A stretch of 46,817 nt of DNA. It comes from Vicinamibacteria bacterium. Lineage in GTDB: Bacteria; Acidobacteriota; Vicinamibacteria; Vicinamibacterales; UBA8438. Shown piece by piece: positions 28,456 to 38,065 of the stretch. The translations under genes and the position numbers were made by a program. How positions within the stretch are numbered: position 1 is the first letter of the stretch; the number at the start of each line of letters is the position of its first letter. The stretch is from the NCBI GenBank assembly GCA_022821235.1, contig JAJEEA010000516.1:1-46817 (forward strand), written 5' to 3'. Under the pieces are notes generated by a model that saw only the letters and a list, made by a program, of their open reading frames with translations, ran no database searches and was not told the DNA's origin.

Positions 28456-29508
28456 ATGTTGACTCATCTCTCGGCCCGCATCACGCTCGTGGTGGCCGTC
28501 CTGGTGGGCGTGACCGTCGGGGTCACCACGCAGCCGCTGCCCAACCCGTACCGCCTCGTCGACGAGTGGCCGAACCTGCCGTCGCACATGAACGGCGGGA
28601 GATGGGGCGAGACCATCGGCGTCGACCGCGACGCGGACGGGAACATCTGGGTCTTCCACCGCTGCTTCAACAACCAACCGCCGGGGGCCGCCACTTGCGT
28701 GGGGCGGGACGACGACCCGCCGGTGGTGAAGTTCAGCCCCGACGGCGAACTCCTCGACAGTTGGGGCGAAGGGGTGTTCGCGGCCCCGCACGGCTTCCAC
28801 GTCGACCCCGAGGGCAACTTCTGGGCGACCGACTACAACGGGAGCGAGACGGTGCTCGGCATGGACGCCGGCGGGCGCGGGCACCAGGTCTTCAAGTTCA
28901 GCCCGGACGGGGAGATCCTCATGACCCTCGGCCGGGCCGGGGTCGCGGGCAACGGGCCGGACACCTTCGACCGGCCGACCGACGTCGCGGTCAACGCCGA
29001 CGGCGACATCTTCGTCACCGACGGCCACGGGCCGAACAACCGAGTGGTGAAGTTCGACCGGGACGGCCGCTTCCTGATGACGTGGGGAGGGCCGGGCGAC
29101 GGGCCGGGCGAGTTCGACCAGCCCCACACCCTCACCCTGGACAGCCGCGGGCGGGTGTTCGTCGGGGACCGTTCGAACGGCCGCGTGCAGATCTTCGAGC
29201 CGGACGGGACGTTCGTCGCCGAGTGGCGGCAGTTCGGGCGGCCGAGCGGCATGTTCATCGACGAGGACGACGTGCTCTACGTCACCGACTCGACCTCGAA
29301 CGCGACGAACAACCCCGGCTTCGACCGCGGCATCTACATCGGCAGCGCGGTGGACGGGACGGTCCACGCCTACATCCCGGATCCGGATCTCGACCGGCAG
29401 GACGAGCTGCGCATCTCGGGGGCCTCGGGCATCACCGCCGATCGCGAGGGCAACGTGTACGCCGCCGACGTCGGCCCGCAACGGATCCGCAAGTACGTCA
29501 AGCAGTAG
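28456..29508 (+). CDS. NHL-repeat six-bladed beta-propeller secreted protein
   Basis: IGVDRDADGNIWVFHRC, VVKFSPDGELLDSWGEG, DVAVNADGDIFVTDG, VVKFDRDGRFLMTWGGPGDGPGEFDQPHTLTLDSRGRVFVGDRSNGRVQIFEPDGTFVAEW. Confidence 0.88.
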   Translation: MLTHLSARITLVVAVLVGVTVGVTTQPLPNPYRLVDEWPNLPSHMNGGRWGETIGVDRDADGNIWVFHRCFNNQPPGAATCVGRDDDPPVVKFSPDGELLDSWGEGVFAAPHGFHVDPEGNFWATDYNGSETVLGMDAGGRGHQVFKFSPDGEILMTLGRAGVAGNGPDTFDRPTDVAVNADGDIFVTDGHGPNNRVVKFDRDGRFLMTWGGPGDGPGEFDQPHTLTLDSRGRVFVGDRSNGRVQIFEPDGTFVAEWRQFGRPSGMFIDEDDVLYVTDSTSNATNNPGFDRGIYIGSAVDGTVHAYIPDPDLDRQDELRISGASGITADREGNVYAADVGPQRIRKYVKQ

Positions 29509-29787
29509 CGGCGGGACCCGGCGGGACGACAGGCGGTGCGGTACAGACCGGGCCGCGGATGAGAGCCGGTGGCCTCGGGCGAGATCGGCGCCGAGGCGCT
29601 CTGTCATCGGGGATGTCCTCGTCGGGTCGATGAGGTCCGGGAAGTTGTCGCGCGGCCACGGCGACCTCCTGGCTGATGAGGCCCGCCTGGCGCAGCCGCG
29701 CCCGGAACGGGACGACCTGCGGGGCGCCGCCGTTCGGGGCGGCAGGCCGCCGGGCACAGCCGGGGAGAACCGACTGCGGCCGCCCGG

Positions 29788-31392
29788 TCACATGCCCCAG
29801 ACGGTGACCGGCGCAGCGCCGCCGGCCGACTCCGGGCGGCGGAAGATCTTCTCCTCCCACGTCCTGGACGGCGAGCGGTCGAAGACGACCAGGTGCCCCG
29901 ACTCCGCCCCGCAACGGTCCATGTAGCCCCGCGTCTGGTCGACGCCCTCGCGTATCGTGCGCTCCAGCCCGTCTCGGCGCACCTTGCACTCGACGACGAA
30001 CCGCCGGTCGCGATCTCCGAGCGGCCAGACTATCAGCAGATCGACGCGGCCCCGGCCCAGGGCGTACTCCCGTTCGATGCGGCCGCCCCCGTTCGCGACC
30101 TTCTGGAGGTACGCCTGCAGCAGCAGTTGGGGCCCGGCTTCCCGGTACCGGTCGAAACGTTGCGTCCAGTGTTCCGAGTGCTCGCGGAAGAAACGCTGGA
30201 ACGCCTCCAGCAGCCGGTCCACGTTCAGGCCGCCGGCGGCGTCCACGTACGACGACGTCTCCGCCTCGACGTCGTCCTGCGCCGCCCACGTCAGCTCGCG
30301 CGGAATCACCTCCGCGTATATCGGGTTGGCGATGCGCTTGGCGTCGTCCCGCGCCAGCAGGCCGAGGTCGCGTGCGTACTCGACGTCCCGGTCCCGTTCC
30401 GCGTAGCTCCCCCGGCCGGCGGCGCCGATCAGCATGGGCGCCACCACCCGCCGCACGCGCTCCTCGCGCAGCTTGTCGGCCAGATTGTCCAGGTGCGTCA
30501 CGCGGGCCTGGATCAGCCGTTCCTGGGCGTCCAGGATGTCGCCCTCCGCGATCGGACGGGAACGGTCCCGGCCCGCCGCCGTCTCGAAGCACGCCTCCCG
30601 GCACAGGGCGTTCACCAGCCACGGCTGCCCCGCGGTGCGCGTGCAGACCGCCTCCAGCGCCGCCGACGTGAATGCCTGCCCGGTCTCGGCGGTGTGCTGT
30701 TCCAACAGCGCCCGCGTCTCCGCCCCGCTGAAGTCGCCCAGCCGCAACGACTTCGACTTGACGTTGAACGCGCTGCCGCCGAGCACCAGCGCGTTCCGCG
30801 CCCCGGACCGAATGCGGTAGTCCCGCACGTCCCGCACGCCGCACAGGACGACGCTGTGCGGGAAGCTCCGCGGCCGCTGGTCGTAGCCGGCCCGCAACTG
30901 CCGCAGCACCGACAGCAGCGTGTCGCCGACCAGCGTGTCGATCTCGTCGATAAGCAGCACCAGCGGACGCGGATCGGCCTCCGCCCACCGGGAGAGCACG
31001 TCGATCAGCGCGCCATCCGCGCCCTCGCTCTCCAGCGCCGCCGCCCGCAGGCGGTCCGGCGTCTCGTCACCCAACGTCAGCCGGGCCCGACGGGCGAGCT
31101 CGCCCAGCATCGCCCGCATCGCCCGCGCGGTGTCCTCGCGCGCCGCCTGCCCGACCTCGAAGTTCGCGTAGACGCAGCGATAGTCCCCCGCCGCTCCTGC
31201 GTTCAGCAGATCGCGGAGGGCCAGCAGCGCCGACGTCTTGCCCGTCTGTCGCGGGGCGTGCAACACGAAGTACTTCTGGCTCCGCACCAGAGCCAGCACG
31301 TCGTCGAGATCGATCCTCGTCAGCGGCGGGATGCAGTAGTGGTCCCCCGCACGGACCGGACCCTCGGTGTTGAAGAAGCGCATGACCTGCAT
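29788..31392 (-). CDS. AAA ATPase with C-terminal PD-(D/E)XK nuclease-like domain (paralogue 1)
   Basis: FVLHAPRQTGKTSALLALRD (Walker A); PLVLLIDEIDTLVGD (Walker B); LGRGRVDLLIVWPLGDRDRRFVVECKVRRD (D...ExK). Confidence 0.85.
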   Translation of the reverse strand: MQVMRFFNTEGPVRAGDHYCIPPLTRIDLDDVLALVRSQKYFVLHAPRQTGKTSALLALRDLLNAGAAGDYRCVYANFEVGQAAREDTARAMRAMLGELARRARLTLGDETPDRLRAAALESEGADGALIDVLSRWAEADPRPLVLLIDEIDTLVGDTLLSVLRQLRAGYDQRPRSFPHSVVLCGVRDVRDYRIRSGARNALVLGGSAFNVKSKSLRLGDFSGAETRALLEQHTAETGQAFTSAALEAVCTRTAGQPWLVNALCREACFETAAGRDRSRPIAEGDILDAQERLIQARVTHLDNLADKLREERVRRVVAPMLIGAAGRGSYAERDRDVEYARDLGLLARDDAKRIANPIYAEVIPRELTWAAQDDVEAETSSYVDAAGGLNVDRLLEAFQRFFREHSEHWTQRFDRYREAGPQLLLQAYLQKVANGGGRIEREYALGRGRVDLLIVWPLGDRDRRFVVECKVRRDGLERTIREGVDQTRGYMDRCGAESGHLVVFDRSPSRTWEEKIFRRPESAGGAAPVTVWGM

Positions 31393-31561
31393 TGTGGCAA
31401 CCCCGTCGCGCCTCCGCGCGACGGACGCTACCTCAGTGAACTTCGTTGTCCAACTCCATCATTCCTGAACCCGATCCTGTCGCGGACTCAGGCAAGACGG
31501 GCAAACGATTTCGTTTGCAGGTGTCGTCGAGGATCGAGCCGACAGCCCCGCACGGTCGACG

Positions 31562-33169
31562 TCACATGCCCCAGACGGTGACCGGCGCGGCGCCTTCGTC
31601 GGCCGGCGCGTCGCGGCGGAAGATCTTCTCCCCCCACGTCCTGTCCGCCGAGCGGTCGAAGACGATGAGGTGGCCCGACTCCGCCCCGCAACGGTCCATG
31701 TAGCCCCGCGTCTGCTCGACCCCCTCGCGCACCGTGCGCTCCAGGCCGTCGCGCCGCACCTTGCACTCGACGACGAAGCGGCGGGTGCGGCCCCCGTGCG
31801 GCCACACGATCAGCAGGTCCACGCGTCCGCGGCCCAGGGCGTACTCGCGCTCGAGACGGCCTCCCCCGTTCACCACCTTCTGCAGATACGCCTGCAGCAG
31901 CAGTTGCGGGCCGGCCTCCCGGTACCGGTCGAAGCGCTGCGTCCAGTGCTCCGAGTGCTCGCGAAAGAACCCCTGGAAGTCCGCGAGCAGCCGGTTCACG
32001 TCGAGCGCGCCGTCGGCAAGCACGTACGACCCGGTCTCCGCCTCGACGTCGTCCTGCGTCACCCACGTCAGCTCGCGCGGAATCACCTCCGCGTAGATGG
32101 GGTTGGCGATGCGCTTCGCGTCGTGCTGCGACAGCAGGCCGAGGTCGCGCGCGTACTCCACGTCGCGGTCGCGGTCGGCGTAGCTCCTCCGATCGGCGGC
32201 GCCGGTCAGCATCGGCGCCACGACCCGCCGCACGCGATCCTCGCGCAGCTTGTCGGCCAGGTCGTCCAGGTGCGTCACGCGGGCCAGGATCAGCCGCTCC
32301 TGGGCCTCCAGGATGTCGTCCGCGGTGATGGCGCGGGCGCGGTTCCGGCCCGCCTCGCTCTCGAAGCACGCCTCGCGGCACAACGCGTTCACCAGCCACG
32401 GCTGCCCCACCGTCCGCGTCCAGATCAGCGCCAGCGCGTCTTCGGTGAACGCCTGTCCGGTCTCGGCCGTGTGTTGCGCCGGCAGCGCCCGCATCTCTGC
32501 CTCCGTGAAGTCGCCCAGTCGTAACGACTTCGACTTGATGTTGAACGCGCTGCCGCCGAGGACGAGCGCGTTCTGCGCGGTGGAGCGGATGCGGTAGTCG
32601 CGAACGTCCCGCACGCCGCAGAGAATCACGCTGTGGGGGAAGCGGCCGGGCCGGTCGGGGTAACCGGCGCGGAGCTGCCGCAGCACCGACAGCAGCGTGT
32701 CTCCCACCAGCGCGTCGATCTCGTCGATCAGCAGCACCAGCGGCCGCGGGGCGGCCCGCGCCCACCGGGACAGCACGTCGATGAGGGCGCCGTCGGCGCC
32801 CTCGGTCTCCAGTGCCGAGCCCCGCAATCCGTCCGGCGTGTCGTCGCCCAACGTCATGTGAGCCTGGCGGGCCAGCTCGCCGAGCAGGGCCCGCATCGCC
32901 CGCGCCGTGTCCTCCCGCGCCGGCTGGCCGATCTCGAAGTCCGCGTATACGCAACGGAAGTCGCCCGCGGCGCCGCTGTTCAGCAGATCGCGCAACGCCC
33001 GCAACGCCGAGGTCTTGCCCGTCTGCCGCGGCGCGTGCAGAACGAAGTAGGTCTTGTCCCGCACCAGGTCGAGCAGCTCTTCCAGATTCACCCGCTCCAG
33101 CGGGGGGATGCAGTAGTGGTCCGCCGCCACGACGGGACCCGCGATGTTGAACTTGCGCATCCCCTCCAT
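31562..33169 (-). CDS. AAA ATPase with C-terminal PD-(D/E)XK nuclease-like domain (paralogue 2)
   Basis: Start MEGMRKFNIAGP; near-identical layout to paralogue 1 (FVLHAPRQTGKTSALRALRD; LVLLIDEIDALVGD; GRVDLLIVWPHGGRTRRFVVECKVRRD) with identical C-terminus APVTVWGM*. Confidence 0.85.
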   Translation of the reverse strand: MEGMRKFNIAGPVVAADHYCIPPLERVNLEELLDLVRDKTYFVLHAPRQTGKTSALRALRDLLNSGAAGDFRCVYADFEIGQPAREDTARAMRALLGELARQAHMTLGDDTPDGLRGSALETEGADGALIDVLSRWARAAPRPLVLLIDEIDALVGDTLLSVLRQLRAGYPDRPGRFPHSVILCGVRDVRDYRIRSTAQNALVLGGSAFNIKSKSLRLGDFTEAEMRALPAQHTAETGQAFTEDALALIWTRTVGQPWLVNALCREACFESEAGRNRARAITADDILEAQERLILARVTHLDDLADKLREDRVRRVVAPMLTGAADRRSYADRDRDVEYARDLGLLSQHDAKRIANPIYAEVIPRELTWVTQDDVEAETGSYVLADGALDVNRLLADFQGFFREHSEHWTQRFDRYREAGPQLLLQAYLQKVVNGGGRLEREYALGRGRVDLLIVWPHGGRTRRFVVECKVRRDGLERTVREGVEQTRGYMDRCGAESGHLIVFDRSADRTWGEKIFRRDAPADEGAAPVTVWGM

Positions 33170-33194
33170 TGTCGCACCGCGGCGCGGGTCGTCA

Positions 33195-33245
33195 CCGCAC
33201 GCGCCCCGGCACGACGCGTTCACCAGCCACGGCTGGGTCGCCGGC
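33195..33245 (-). repeat. ~50-bp fragment homologous to an internal part of the AAA/PD-(D/E)XK genes
   Basis: cacgcgccccggcacgacgcgttcaccagccacggctgggtcgccggccg versus 32368ff cacgcctcgcggcacaacgcgttcaccagccacggctgccccaccgtccg; encodes QPWLVNASCRGAC versus QPWLVNALCREAC. Confidence 0.65.
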
Positions 33246-33408
33246 CGGCGCTTCGCGACCGGAGGAGTAATTCCCGTTCCGCACGTCCGCCTCCGTTCAC
33301 CGAACCGGAGATGCGATAGACTCACGCCCGCCCGAAGGCGGCCCGATGACAAGCGGCACGACGTTTCTCCGCGCTCCTACCGACGCCTCCGCGTCGACGC
33401 GCTGACCC

Positions 33409-34848
33409 ATGGACGAGAACACGCCGCAGCGACCCGTCCGCGCCCCCCGCGTGGACGCCGCCCGGCTCGGGGTGGTGGCCGCGGTCGGCGCCGCGGTGTG
33501 GCTCGTCCCGACGCCGGACGGGGTCGAGCCGCGCGCGTGGCAGCTCCTCGCGGTGTTCGTCGCGACCATCGTGGGCATCATCCTGCGCCCCCTGCCGATG
33601 GGGGCGATGGCGTTCGTCGGGGTGGCGTTCGCGGTGATGTCGGGCACCCTGACCATCGCGGAGGCGACGGCCGGGTTCGGGAACACCGTGGTGTGGCTGG
33701 TGGTGGCGGCGTTCTTCATCGCCACCGCGTTCGTCAGGACGGGGCTCGGGGCGCGCATCGCCTACCACTTCCTGCGGGCCCTCGGGAAGCGGAGCCTCGG
33801 GCTCGGCTACGGCATCGTGGCCACCGACCTCTTCCTCTCGCCCTTCATCCCCAGCAACACGGCGCGCGGCGGGGGCGTCATCTACCCGATCCTCAAGTCG
33901 CTGTGCGTCTCGCTCGGCAGCGACGCCGCCGACGGCACCCAGGGCCGGGTCGCCGGGTTCCTGACGTTCACCGCCTACCAGGGGGTGGTGGTCACCAGCG
34001 CGATGTTCCTCACCGCGATGGCCGCCAACCCGCTGGCGGCCGAGCTCGCCGCGCAGCAGGGCGTGACCATCACCTGGGCGGGCTGGGCCGTCGCGGCGTT
34101 CGTCCCCGGCATGCTGAGCCTGCTCCTCGTGCCCCTGCTGATCTACCGCCTGTATCCCCCGGAGGTCACCCACACCCCCGAGGCGCCCGAGTTCGCGCGA
34201 CAGCGGCTACGCGAGATGGGCCCCATGTCGCGGGACGAGCGGGTCCTGGTGGCGGTCTTCCTCTTCCTCCTGGGCTTCTGGATCGTGGGCGGCGAGCTGG
34301 GCATCAACGCCACCGCCACCGCGATGGCGGGCGTGGCCGCGATGCTCGCCACCGGCGCCCTCGCCTGGCAGGACATCCTCGACGAGCGCAAGGGGTGGGA
34401 CACCCTCATCTGGTTCGCGGTGCTCGTGATGATGGCGAGCCAGCTCGGCACCCTGGGCCTGGTGGGCTGGTTCAGCGACCGCGTGTCCGGGGTGCTCGGC
34501 GAGGGGCACTGGCTGCCCGCCTTCCTCGCCCTGTGCCTGATCTACTTCTACGTGCACTACTTCTTCGCGTCGAACACCGCGCACGTCAGCGCGATGTACG
34601 CCCCGTTCCTCGCCGTCGCCCTCGCGGTGGGGACCCCGCCGGTGCTCGCCGCCCTCGTGCTGGCCTTCTTCAGCAACCTGTTCGCGTCGCTGACCCACTA
34701 CGGCACCGCCGCCGCCCCGATCCTGTTCGGATCGGGAAACGTCGACATCGGCACGTGGTGGCGGCTCGGGGCGCTGATCAGCGTGGTGAACATCACCATC
34801 TGGGTCGGCGCCGGCAGCCTGTGGTGGCGCCTGCTGGGGCTGTGGTAG
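33409..34848 (+). CDS. DASS-family (SLC13-like) anion/dicarboxylate symporter
   Basis: AFFIATAFVRTGLGARIAYHFLRALGKRSLGLGYGIVATDLFLSPFIPSNTARGGGVIYPI; SNTAHVSAMYAPFLAVALAVGTPP; FASLTHYGTAAAPILFGSGNVD. Confidence 0.9.
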   Translation: MDENTPQRPVRAPRVDAARLGVVAAVGAAVWLVPTPDGVEPRAWQLLAVFVATIVGIILRPLPMGAMAFVGVAFAVMSGTLTIAEATAGFGNTVVWLVVAAFFIATAFVRTGLGARIAYHFLRALGKRSLGLGYGIVATDLFLSPFIPSNTARGGGVIYPILKSLCVSLGSDAADGTQGRVAGFLTFTAYQGVVVTSAMFLTAMAANPLAAELAAQQGVTITWAGWAVAAFVPGMLSLLLVPLLIYRLYPPEVTHTPEAPEFARQRLREMGPMSRDERVLVAVFLFLLGFWIVGGELGINATATAMAGVAAMLATGALAWQDILDERKGWDTLIWFAVLVMMASQLGTLGLVGWFSDRVSGVLGEGHWLPAFLALCLIYFYVHYFFASNTAHVSAMYAPFLAVALAVGTPPVLAALVLAFFSNLFASLTHYGTAAAPILFGSGNVDIGTWWRLGALISVVNITIWVGAGSLWWRLLGLW

Positions 34849-35211
34849 CCGCGCCGGCTTCGTGCCTGCGCGGTCGAGCCGACTCGGCAGGATGCGAAGC
34901 CGGGCGATGGAACAGCAGCTCACCTTGGACTCGAAGATTGAACGGCCACCGCTCAGAATTCAATGTGATGCGGACTCGTCGCGGCGCCGGCCAGCCCTCT
35001 GAGCCGGCAACGCGGCGGGCGGCGCCGGCCGCCGGCCGGCAGGAATCCTCCTCGCGCTCGTGAAGCCCCGGCGTTCTGCACCCCGCTGGCAATGAGGGCG
35101 CATCAGAGCTCCCAGGCCGTCGATCCTGCCGTGCGTCACCTGATTCTCCGCACTCTCCGCACCGACTCGAGCGTCCTTTCGGCCCGGCGCGGCCCGTGAG
35201 ATACTGCCGGA

Positions 35212-35712
35212 ATGAGCTTGGCCTACCACGACTTCGACACCCCGATCGGGACCCTGCGGGTCGTCGGCGACGACGGCGGCATCGAGCGGATCGACCTGCC
35301 CAACGCGGCGGCTAGCAATCCGGATCCGCAGTGGCGGGAACAGCGCCGATCACTGCCCGGATCCCTGCGGGAGGCGAAGCGGCAGCTCTTGCAGTACTTC
35401 GAGGGCGAGCGCCGCGACTTCGACCTGCCCCTCGCCCCCGCGGGCACCGCGTTCCAGCGCCGGGTCTGGGACGAGCTGTGCCGCATTCCCTACGGCGAGA
35501 CCGTCTCCTACGGCGAGCTCGCGCGGCGCATCGGGCAGCCGACCGCCTCGCGCGCCGTCGGCGCCGCCAACGGCCGCAACCCGCTGGCCATCGTCGTCCC
35601 CTGCCACCGCGTGATCGGGGCGGACGGAACGCTGGTCGGGTACGGCGGGGGGCTGCCGGTGAAGGAGGCGCTGCTCGCGCACGAGCGGGCAGCCTCCGGC
35701 GGCGCACACTGA
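35212..35712 (+). CDS. ogt: Methylated-DNA-[protein]-cysteine S-methyltransferase
   Basis: FQRRVWDELCRIPYGETVSYGELARRIGQPTASRAVGAANGRNPLAIVVPCHRVIGADGTLVGYGGGLPVKEALLAHE. Confidence 0.93.
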   Translation: MSLAYHDFDTPIGTLRVVGDDGGIERIDLPNAAASNPDPQWREQRRSLPGSLREAKRQLLQYFEGERRDFDLPLAPAGTAFQRRVWDELCRIPYGETVSYGELARRIGQPTASRAVGAANGRNPLAIVVPCHRVIGADGTLVGYGGGLPVKEALLAHERAASGGAH

Positions 35713-35870
35713 AGGCGGCGCCGCCCCGCACGCCGCGGGCGGCGGCCCGCTGGTCGGTTGTGGTCGGGGCCGGGGGGTGAACACGACGCTGCCGGCGCCC
35801 GAGCGGCGCACCGCGGGCCGGGCAAGCTGAACGCTGCGGCGCCGGAGCCCGGCCCGCGACCGCCACCGGG

Positions 35871-35895
35871 GAGACACCCGTGTCTCGCACGGGTG
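35871..35895. other. Two mutually exclusive short hairpins
   Basis: GAGACA-CCCG-TGTCTC (35871-35886) and CACCCGTG-TCTCG-CACGGGTG (35875-35895) share bases. Confidence 0.6.
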
Positions 35896-36076
35896 CGGCG
35901 GGCGAACACGGCCGGACGGCTGCGGTTGGCGCCGCCCGACCGTGGGACGCGACGGGAACCACCGTGCCACGTGCCCAACGCGGGAACCGCCGAGGACCGA
36001 CCGCATCCGGGGTGCGGTCGGCGACCTGGCGTCGATCGCTGTTCTACCCGCCGGGAGTATCCGCGGACGCAGGCAC

Positions 36077-37075
36077 CTACCGGCCCGCCTCCTCCATGCG
36101 CGCGCCGCCGAGGGCGTTCGGCACCGAGTAGTTCCCCTCGTGGCAGGCGTACTCGAACTGCAGGTAACCGTCGTCGCGGTTGAACGGGAACGCCGCGGTC
36201 CAGGGCGCCGTGTAGGTCTCCGCGTCGTCCATGGTGACGGAGTAGCGCAGCTCGTCGGGGCCGGTGATGGTGAACCGCTCGACAATGCGCTGCGCTTCGG
36301 ACTGGCGCGACCGGATGCCCGCCGACGGCCCGCGGATGTTCTTCACGGCGCGGAAGTTCGTCGACTCGACGATCAGCGTGTTGCCCTCCCAGCGGCCGCG
36401 GGGGTCACCCTCCCACTGCCGCACCTTGTGGTCGGCGTGCGGCTTGTCGATGGGGATGATGCGGGCGTTGTGGATCATCTCGCTGTGGATCACGACGTAG
36501 CCCGGCGACTGCAGGATGAGGGTGCCGTTGTTGTACTCGGTCGGCATCATCATGCCGAGCACGCCGCGCGAGATGCACCGGTCTCCCGACTCCATGTTCC
36601 CGGCCGCGGCGTGCAGCTCGGCCATGTTCATCGCGATCGACTCGCGCGCGTTGGCGGTGTAGTCCGGCACGCGCCCGTTGGGCGGGTCCACGATGATCGA
36701 GGCCTGGCCGATGTCGACCGGCGTCTCCCAGTACCAGTCGAACCAGTAGGTGCCGTAACCGCCGACGCCCCGCGAGCTCTCGTGGCCGCGCCACTCGGAG
36801 CGCTCCTTGCGGCCGCTGGCCCGCGCCTCCGCCCGGGCCTGCAGCTCGTCTGCCGACAGCTCCCGGCCGACCAGCTCTTCCGGCAGCTCGAGCGGCGTGA
36901 ACGTCGCGTTCGAGTTGTTCCACATGCCGGTGATGTCGGGCTGCCCGTCGGCCAGGATCTCCGGCGTCCAGCCGTCCGCCGCGTCCTGCGCGAGCGCCGG
37001 CGTCCCCGACATGGCGACCAGGACGTGCACCATTCCGGCGACGATTCCGATGTACGATCCTCTCGAGCGGTTCAT
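36077..37075 (-). CDS. Secreted hypothetical protein
   Basis: MNRSRGSYIGIVAGMVHVLVAMSGTPALAQ signal; PDITGMWNNSNATFTPLELP; VVIHSEMIHNARIIPID; WEGNTLIVESTNF; long coherent ORF. Confidence 0.8.
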   Translation of the reverse strand: MNRSRGSYIGIVAGMVHVLVAMSGTPALAQDAADGWTPEILADGQPDITGMWNNSNATFTPLELPEELVGRELSADELQARAEARASGRKERSEWRGHESSRGVGGYGTYWFDWYWETPVDIGQASIIVDPPNGRVPDYTANARESIAMNMAELHAAAGNMESGDRCISRGVLGMMMPTEYNNGTLILQSPGYVVIHSEMIHNARIIPIDKPHADHKVRQWEGDPRGRWEGNTLIVESTNFRAVKNIRGPSAGIRSRQSEAQRIVERFTITGPDELRYSVTMDDAETYTAPWTAAFPFNRDDGYLQFEYACHEGNYSVPNALGGARMEEAGR

Positions 37076-37339
37076 GGGCTCTTCCTCCCGGCCATCCTCG
37101 GTTTCCCTGTTCCCGGTGCGCTCCCGCCCGGCTCGCCGCGCCGGCCGGGGTACGCCGTTCGCAGAATAGCACGCATGACGGCAGGCATCACCCGCACCCG
37201 CACGACCCGATGCGCATCATCATGATCCGATGGCGCGAACCCGCGAGCCGTTCGAAGCGGCCGGCTGACGACGGTGGCGACGGGGACACGGAGACCGCGG
37301 CGACGACGACGCAGATCCTGGCGCAAGGGTCGAGGCTGG

Positions 37340-37367
37340 GGTAGAATAGCCCCCGCCATTTTCTACC
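37340..37367. promoter_or_regulatory. Inverted repeat upstream of VapB-like gene, overlapping a possible -10 (TAGAAT)
   Basis: GGTAGAA-N14-TTCTACC, ending 9 bp before the ATG at 37376. Confidence 0.45.
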
Positions 37368-37375
37368 AGGAACGC

Positions 37376-37633
37376 ATGAGCCTGAACATCAAGAACGCGG
37401 AGACGTGCCGGCTGGCCGCGGAGCTGGCCGGCTTGACCGGCGAGACGATGACCGGCGCGATAACCGTGGCGTTGCGCGACCGGCTGGAGCGGGAAAAGCG
37501 GGTGCGCAACGCGGACGCGCTGGCGGCGAAGCTTCACGAAATCGGCCAGCGTTGCGCCGCGCGCATGGGGCCGGGACCCTCGGCGGTCGAGCATGGCGAC
37601 TACCTCTATGACGAGCGAGGGCTGCCGAAGTGA
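37376..37633 (+). CDS. VapB-like antitoxin (Rv0623/PSK-type transcription factor)
   Basis: MSLNIKNAETCRLAAELAGLTGETMTGAITVALRDRLEREKRVRNADALAAKLHEIGQRCAARMGPGPSAVEHGDYLYDERGLPK. Confidence 0.9.
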   Translation: MSLNIKNAETCRLAAELAGLTGETMTGAITVALRDRLEREKRVRNADALAAKLHEIGQRCAARMGPGPSAVEHGDYLYDERGLPK

Positions 37634-38016
37634 TCATCGACACGTCGGCGGTCGTGGCCATCCTGCTCGCCGAACCGGATGCGCCGCGTTACGAACGGGC
37701 AATCTCGACCGCCTGGCCCCGGCGAATGTCGATGATCGCGCTGCTCGAGACGACGATGGTCATCGAGGGCAGAAGCGGACCGGAGGCAGGAAACGACCTC
37801 GACCAGTTTCTGCAGGAGGCCGACATCGAGCTGACGCCGGTCACGCCGGAACAGGTCGAGGCCGCGCGCCTCGCCTGGCGGCGGTTCGGCAAGGGCCATC
37901 ACCCGGCCGCGTTGAACTTCGGCGACTGCTTCGCCTACGCACTCGCGAGCACGACCCGAGAGCCGTTGCTGTTCAAAGGCGAGGATTTCGCCCGCACCGA
38001 CGTCGAGGCGGCGTGA
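37630..38016 (+). CDS. PIN-domain toxin VapC
   Basis: GTG start with GTGA overlap: (V)IIDTSAVVAILLAEPDAPRYERAIS...SMIALLETTMVIEGRSG...LNFGDCFAYALASTTREPLLFKGEDFARTDV. Confidence 0.92.
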   Translation: MIIDTSAVVAILLAEPDAPRYERAISTAWPRRMSMIALLETTMVIEGRSGPEAGNDLDQFLQEADIELTPVTPEQVEAARLAWRRFGKGHHPAALNFGDCFAYALASTTREPLLFKGEDFARTDVEAA

Positions 38017-38065
38017 CCCCGGCGGTCGGAGCGCACCCCCGACCCGCCCGAAGACGAGAGCGAAG

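Noticed and set aside
29893-31581. 562-aa plus-strand ORF
   Set aside because: Antisense of AAA/PD-(D/E)XK paralogue 1.
34849-35211. Possible genes or RNA in the DASS-ogt intergenic region
   Set aside because: Only short inconsistent ORFs; no tRNA cloverleaf or recognisable RNA motif.
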